Of a stretch of DNA of 64,000 nucleotides, positions 60,576-64,000 are shown one piece after another (position 1 is the stretch's first letter; each line of letters starts with the position of its first letter). Under the pieces are notes generated by a model. That model was given only the letters and a program-made list of their open reading frames with translations. It had not been told where the DNA came from and did no database searches. Source of the stretch: Flavobacterium sp. HSC-61S13 (GTDB taxonomy: Bacteria > Bacteroidota > Bacteroidia > Flavobacteriales > Flavobacteriaceae); NCBI RefSeq assembly GCF_024171535.1, contig NZ_JALJZV010000001.1, positions 1-64,000 on the forward strand, written 5' to 3'. The translations under genes were made by a program, and so were the position numbers.

Positions 60576-61805
60576 ATGAGTGAAAAAAATCAATTCTCTA
60601 AGCATCTTCTTAAATCAATTTTAATTGCTTTTTGTCTAACTGCAGTCTATGTTTTAATTGCACCCGCTTTAATAAAGGGTATGTATGCGGAACTTTTTCA
60701 TTTTTTCGTTGCTATTGGTCTATTTATTGCAAGTGTCGTTTTCTATTTTATTTTTATATTTTTCAAATCAAGACAAAAACTCAAAGTACTCTTTGGTGTT
60801 TTGGCTCTTTTTGGAGCAGTTATAGGCCTAGCGAATTCCGATATAGATATAATGCTGTTAAATGCGATTAACAGCCATAAGATACCTGAAAAATACTTAG
60901 AATATCAAGATCTCGACCAAGGGGTATTGCCGTTTAAAAACAAAGAGATGAAACTCGTAATTGATGGTACTACAGATTTGGAACACTATTTAACGAACAA
61001 AAATCATTTAATAGTGGTTCAGGATATCTATGAACGAGTGGGTGGTGAATCTATAAAATACAAAGAATATTCTAAATTTGATAGCTTGGGAAATCTCGTC
61101 GCTGCATATAAAACAGCTATTTCTGACGAGATTCTGTTTGAGGGTTATTTGATACATAGAGATAAAAACTATTACAGAACTTGGCCTTTAGACGGGGATA
61201 CTACAAAAATAAAATTTGAATTGTACAACGTAGATTTTAGCTTTAATGAAAGTAAGCAAGCTGATTTTTTAGCAAAAATCGAACAAAGCTCAACCATGTT
61301 TTTTTCAAAAGAATGTTGGATAACGGAGTCGCCTTCCAGGCTGTTTCTAAAAACGATCTTTATGGAAAACAATAAATGGATGGCATTTTATAGTGATAGA
61401 GCGATTCAAAGAACGATTCAAAGTCGGGGTAAGGTCTATAATGATTTATTTAGATATTACTCTAGAGAAGATTATAAATTAGTTCCCTATTACAATAAGA
61501 ACATCCACTACCAATACTTTCAAAAAATAAGCTTGAAACGAAGTGATTCGGGCTTAGAAAACTGGGAAGGCTTTTTGTATAGCCAAGTTATAGTCGATAA
61601 GGATACTTTGAAAATCAAGGAAGTGAAGACATTGGGTAGGGACTGGGAAGCCAAGCATTCAAAAAATTGGGGGAAAGTTCCGGAAGGTTACGCGGCAAAT
61701 ATAGATGGAACTTATTCACCCTACTTTTTTTATAGTAATCCAAAAATCCAATATCAATTATTTTCAAACCATCTTGGTAACTTGTATATGATTATAAACA
61801 AATGA
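60576..61805 (+). CDS. Membrane protein with large extracytoplasmic domain, unknown
   Basis: A 409-residue protein. Three membrane helices lie within the first ~95 residues (KSILIAFCLTAVYVLIAPAL, LFHFFVAIGLFIASVVFYFI, LKVLFGVLALFGAVIGLANS). The remaining ~310 residues are hydrophilic and beta-rich, probably on the far side of the membrane. No family recognised. Its stop overlaps the start of the lipoprotein gene 61802-62254 by 4 bp (ATGA), so the two are translationally coupled and may form a complex. Confidence 0.65.
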   Translation: MSEKNQFSKHLLKSILIAFCLTAVYVLIAPALIKGMYAELFHFFVAIGLFIASVVFYFIFIFFKSRQKLKVLFGVLALFGAVIGLANSDIDIMLLNAINSHKIPEKYLEYQDLDQGVLPFKNKEMKLVIDGTTDLEHYLTNKNHLIVVQDIYERVGGESIKYKEYSKFDSLGNLVAAYKTAISDEILFEGYLIHRDKNYYRTWPLDGDTTKIKFELYNVDFSFNESKQADFLAKIEQSSTMFFSKECWITESPSRLFLKTIFMENNKWMAFYSDRAIQRTIQSRGKVYNDLFRYYSREDYKLVPYYNKNIHYQYFQKISLKRSDSGLENWEGFLYSQVIVDKDTLKIKEVKTLGRDWEAKHSKNWGKVPEGYAANIDGTYSPYFFYSNPKIQYQLFSNHLGNLYMIINK

Positions 61806-62254
61806 AATATTCACGAAAAAACACACTGATCCTAACGAACTGTCTTTTAGGTATTCTATTTTTATGTTCTTGCTCTTCGAGATATATTAAATCGGTGGAT
61901 CCTCAAGTAAAGACAGCATTTGGAATAACACTTACAGCGCCCTCACAAGGAATTTTTTTTGTGCAGAATAAAAAAGTAGATGCCTTTAAAAGTGAAATTG
62001 AAGACCATATCCAGGCCGCTAATTCGATTTACAACAAGTATGGTCCCGCAACAGATCTGCGATTTGTTGGAACGACCAATGCCCGACAATTAAAATTTCA
62101 TACCAAAGACAGAACCTACTTGATAGATGTTACAAAATTTAAAAGGAGAACAGCCCTGGTTTTGTTTGATGGGCAACGCAAGCCAATCATTGTTTATGAT
62201 GTTGAGAAATACAATAAGATCGTTGACAAACACTTGAGCTCTCGGTATAAATAA
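61802..62254 (+). CDS. Lipoprotein coupled to the membrane protein gene
   Basis: A 150-residue lipoprotein with lipobox LFLCSCSSR and a small mature domain (FGITLTAPSQGIFFVQNKKV, AANSIYNKYGPATDLRFVG, TYLIDVTKFKRRTALVLFDG). Family not recognised. It overlaps the upstream membrane-protein gene by 4 bp, so they are co-translated. No terminator visible; the next gene begins 279 bp later. Confidence 0.65.
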   Translation: MKYSRKNTLILTNCLLGILFLCSCSSRYIKSVDPQVKTAFGITLTAPSQGIFFVQNKKVDAFKSEIEDHIQAANSIYNKYGPATDLRFVGTTNARQLKFHTKDRTYLIDVTKFKRRTALVLFDGQRKPIIVYDVEKYNKIVDKHLSSRYK

Positions 62255-62533
62255 GGTGCTTAACAATTACCGACACCATTCAATCTTGGAGTTTTACAAT
62301 TTTAATGGTGCGATAAAAATGGTGAAGTCCAATTGAAAAGCATAAAGCAAAGCGATTTTATAAAATTATGATAAAGGATTTGTGCGTCTGTATGATCAAT
62401 ATATTGTTTAATGGTTGTTAATTTGGAGTATATAGTGATTATCTATTAATTAGTTGTGATTATTAGTAAAAGTTATCTAAAAAAGATTACTTTCGCTGGC
62501 TATTATAGTGTTAATAATTAAACAAAAAATTAA

Positions 62534-62989
62534 ATGAAAAAAAGACTCTTTTTAATCACAGCTGCTGCTTTATTTGCTACATCAATGGTAACTGCAAAGG
62601 CTAAAATTCCAGTTTGTTTCCCTTGTGAAACCATAGAAACCGTTCAAGAATTACCTACAGATTCTGAAATTCAGAAACTCATGGGACAAAAAGTCAACCT
62701 ATCTTATCTCAATACGGAATATGGAGTTTTGGGGATGTCTGTTTGGAATAGCAATGGGAGGTTTGTGTTAAGTGATATTTCAAATAATACTTATTTTGAA
62801 ATAGATGCTCCAACCGCTACTATATTGAAAGAAAAGCACGGTTTTGACATCGAAACGGCAGCAGATCCCTTAACTTTTTGGAAAAAAACCGGAGGGAAAT
62901 TGGTGTTAGGACTAATAGTGGTCTTAATAATTTGGGGAAGTATTCCTTCAAAAAAGAAGGATGACTCTATTAAACCAACCAATATATAA
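62534..62989 (+). CDS. Exported protein with C-terminal membrane anchor, unknown
   Basis: A 151-residue protein with an N-terminal signal peptide (FLITAAALFATSMVTAKA) and a C-terminal membrane helix (GGKLVLGLIVVLIIWGSIP) followed by a basic tail. The ~100-residue middle begins KIPVCFPCETIETVQELP and includes YLNTEYGVLGMSVWNSNGRF. A CxxC-like pair (CFPC) is visible and could be redox-active or bind metal. No family recognised. The next gene, also with an N-terminal membrane helix, starts 14 bp later. Confidence 0.65.
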   Translation: MKKRLFLITAAALFATSMVTAKAKIPVCFPCETIETVQELPTDSEIQKLMGQKVNLSYLNTEYGVLGMSVWNSNGRFVLSDISNNTYFEIDAPTATILKEKHGFDIETAADPLTFWKKTGGKLVLGLIVVLIIWGSIPSKKKDDSIKPTNI

Positions 62990-63002
62990 GCGATTAGTCC
63001 TT

Positions 63003-63701
63003 ATGAATCCATTATTTTTAATTCCAGTTGCGCTGTTAATTGCAGGTGTTTGTTTTATGATTTACATGAATAAAAAACACAAAGCGGTTAAGACAGAAAT
63101 TGATTTAGACGCAGAAAGAACCCGATACGATGTTTATAAAAAAGAATTGTTAGCTGACGATTTCTCACAATTAAAAACATGGATGAAGGATAAACCTATC
63201 GAGGCATTTACAACGGGCTCGATTCCTCAATCACTTGCCAATAAAATTCAGGAAATGGCAACGGAAGGCTTGAAAAACGTTGCGCTCTCTACGGTGGGGC
63301 TAAAGCTAAAAAACCTTGAAACCGACTGTTTTTGGGTATTAAGTGGAAACGATTTACATTTTTTTATTACCAATGCGCTTGGAGCGTTGGAAGAACATAT
63401 CGTATTTGATCATTTTCGAATTGAAGAAGCTAAAATGCAGTATGCAGGTGTTTTAAAACAACATTTAGGTGTGTATTTAAAGACATCAGAAGAATATTTA
63501 CCCCAAATTCATAGGCTTACGTTCCAAATTGACGGTGATACCTTATCGCTTGAGGTTCACGATAGACTAAGCTATGTACCAGATCCTACGGATATTTTAA
63601 ATTTAAAAAAACAATTTCTGACTCGTGCAAAATATCAAGTAGTGGGTGAGAAGTTCGTTGAAATAGTACAAGATAAGTTTCCTAATTTAAAAATAGTCTA
63701 A
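63003..63701 (+). CDS. Membrane-anchored cytosolic protein, unknown
   Basis: A 232-residue protein with one N-terminal membrane helix (NPLFLIPVALLIAGVCFMIY) and a soluble domain of ~200 residues with mixed helices and strands (DDFSQLKTWMKDKPIEAFTT, ITNALGALEEHIVFDHFRIE, RLTFQIDGDTLSLEVHDRLS). No family recognised. The ATG at 63003 is chosen over an in-frame start at 62961, which would overlap the previous gene and place a hydrophilic leader before the helix. The downstream DUF1266-like gene follows after 8 bp. Confidence 0.65.
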   Translation: MNPLFLIPVALLIAGVCFMIYMNKKHKAVKTEIDLDAERTRYDVYKKELLADDFSQLKTWMKDKPIEAFTTGSIPQSLANKIQEMATEGLKNVALSTVGLKLKNLETDCFWVLSGNDLHFFITNALGALEEHIVFDHFRIEEAKMQYAGVLKQHLGVYLKTSEEYLPQIHRLTFQIDGDTLSLEVHDRLSYVPDPTDILNLKKQFLTRAKYQVVGEKFVEIVQDKFPNLKIV

Positions 63702-63709
63702 GCTTATTT

Positions 63710-64000
63710 ATGAGTGTTTTTTTTAAAATTATAAACGCCTTCAGAAGTATTAGGTTAAATACTAAAAAGGGTTTACAGGGAATGCCCTTAAATTATGTTT
63801 TAGTTAGTTCTATGTATGCTGAACAACAATCAGCCTATATTAATTCTTTTGAAACGGGACTTCGTAAATCTATTCTAAAGAAACTATTGGAGGATTATTG
63901 GCACATAGGGGATAAAAATGCAGCTGTGGAGACCCTCCTAGATTTACAAAATAGAAATGATGACACGTATATCAACGTAGTCTACGGTGCATGGGCAGTT
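63710..64000 (+). CDS. DUF1266-like protein, truncated by the window end
   Basis: The first 97 codons of a gene that runs off the window. The region YWHIGDKNAAVETLLDLQNR matches the N-terminal part of DUF1266 proteins (helix with Trp and a D-x3-A-x3-L pattern, as in E. coli YbeR/YbeU), whose role is unknown. It begins 8 bp after the membrane-anchored protein gene, so the last three genes form a likely operon. The conserved core of DUF1266 lies beyond position 64000, so this is a tentative call. Confidence 0.6.
   Translation, partial: MSVFFKIINAFRSIRLNTKKGLQGMPLNYVLVSSMYAEQQSAYINSFETGLRKSILKKLLEDYWHIGDKNAAVETLLDLQNRNDDTYINVVYGAWAV

Noticed and set aside
1..64000. tRNA, rRNA or other structured RNA genes
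   Set aside because: No cloverleaf, rRNA or known riboswitch consensus recognised by eye on either strand; a covariance-model scan would be needed to exclude small RNAs.

Overview
The window looks like chromosomal DNA from a member of the Flavobacteriaceae (phylum Bacteroidota; a Flavobacterium- or Myroides-like genome). Several things point there. The DNA is AT-rich, Shine-Dalgarno sites are mostly absent, and many genes have a TAnnTTTG -7 box just upstream. Lineage-typical genes are present: a DUF6452/DUF6048 pair next to rlmD, a fused CcsBA, a TPR regulator with a C-terminal helix-turn-helix, and a fadB-type protein with reversed domain order. The species assignment is inference. I saw no rRNA, tRNA or CRISPR array.

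Layout. 0-0.5 kb: the edge of an IS3-family element (OrfA) followed by a heptanucleotide tandem repeat that runs into the end of an amidohydrolase gene. 0.5-9.5 kb: lipoprotein amidohydrolase, DoxX-like membrane protein, TPR regulator, small lipoprotein, DUF6452-DUF6048 and rlmD. 9.7-13.1 kb: rocD, pncA, an unknown gene with a tiny coupled basic ORF, and an outer-membrane barrel. 13.2-20.9 kb: ccsBA, an aminotransferase, a ZIP transporter with a methyltransferase, a THUMP RNA methyltransferase and a small membrane protein. 21-22.6 kb: a SatD-family regulator coupled to a DUF3307 membrane protein, behind three regularly spaced palindromic operators, then a nonsense-interrupted secreted ORF. 23-28.9 kb: a menaquinone cluster (menB, menA, menC) with two PH-domain membrane proteins and a UPF0173 hydrolase; menD lies apart at 53-55 kb. 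29-38 kb: an alpha/beta hydrolase and a beta-oxidation block (fadE, fadA, fadB, marR, fadD). 38-56 kb: housekeeping and envelope genes (LTA-synthase-like enzyme, LOG, uvrA, ClC channel, ggt, AcpH-like phosphodiesterase, glmM-like mutase, LpxL-like acyltransferase, rhomboid, SIMPL protein, DUF2853, menD, glutathione peroxidase). 56-64 kb: an accessory stretch of poorly known secreted, lipoprotein, membrane and immunity-like genes, with long non-coding gaps and coding relics.

How genes work together. MenD, MenC, MenB and MenA cover four menaquinone steps; menF, menE and menH are not in the window. FadD activates fatty acids, FadE, FadB and FadA degrade them, and the MarR protein encoded between them is the obvious candidate regulator. 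RocD and PncA serve arginine/ornithine and NAD metabolism.

The most promising under-described system is the SatD-DUF3307 pair. SatD reads like a class III nucleotide-cyclase-type palm domain fused to a DNA-binding helix-turn-helix. It is translationally coupled to a membrane protein with His/Asp pairs in its helices, and sits behind three 22-bp inverted repeats at an exact 28-bp period.
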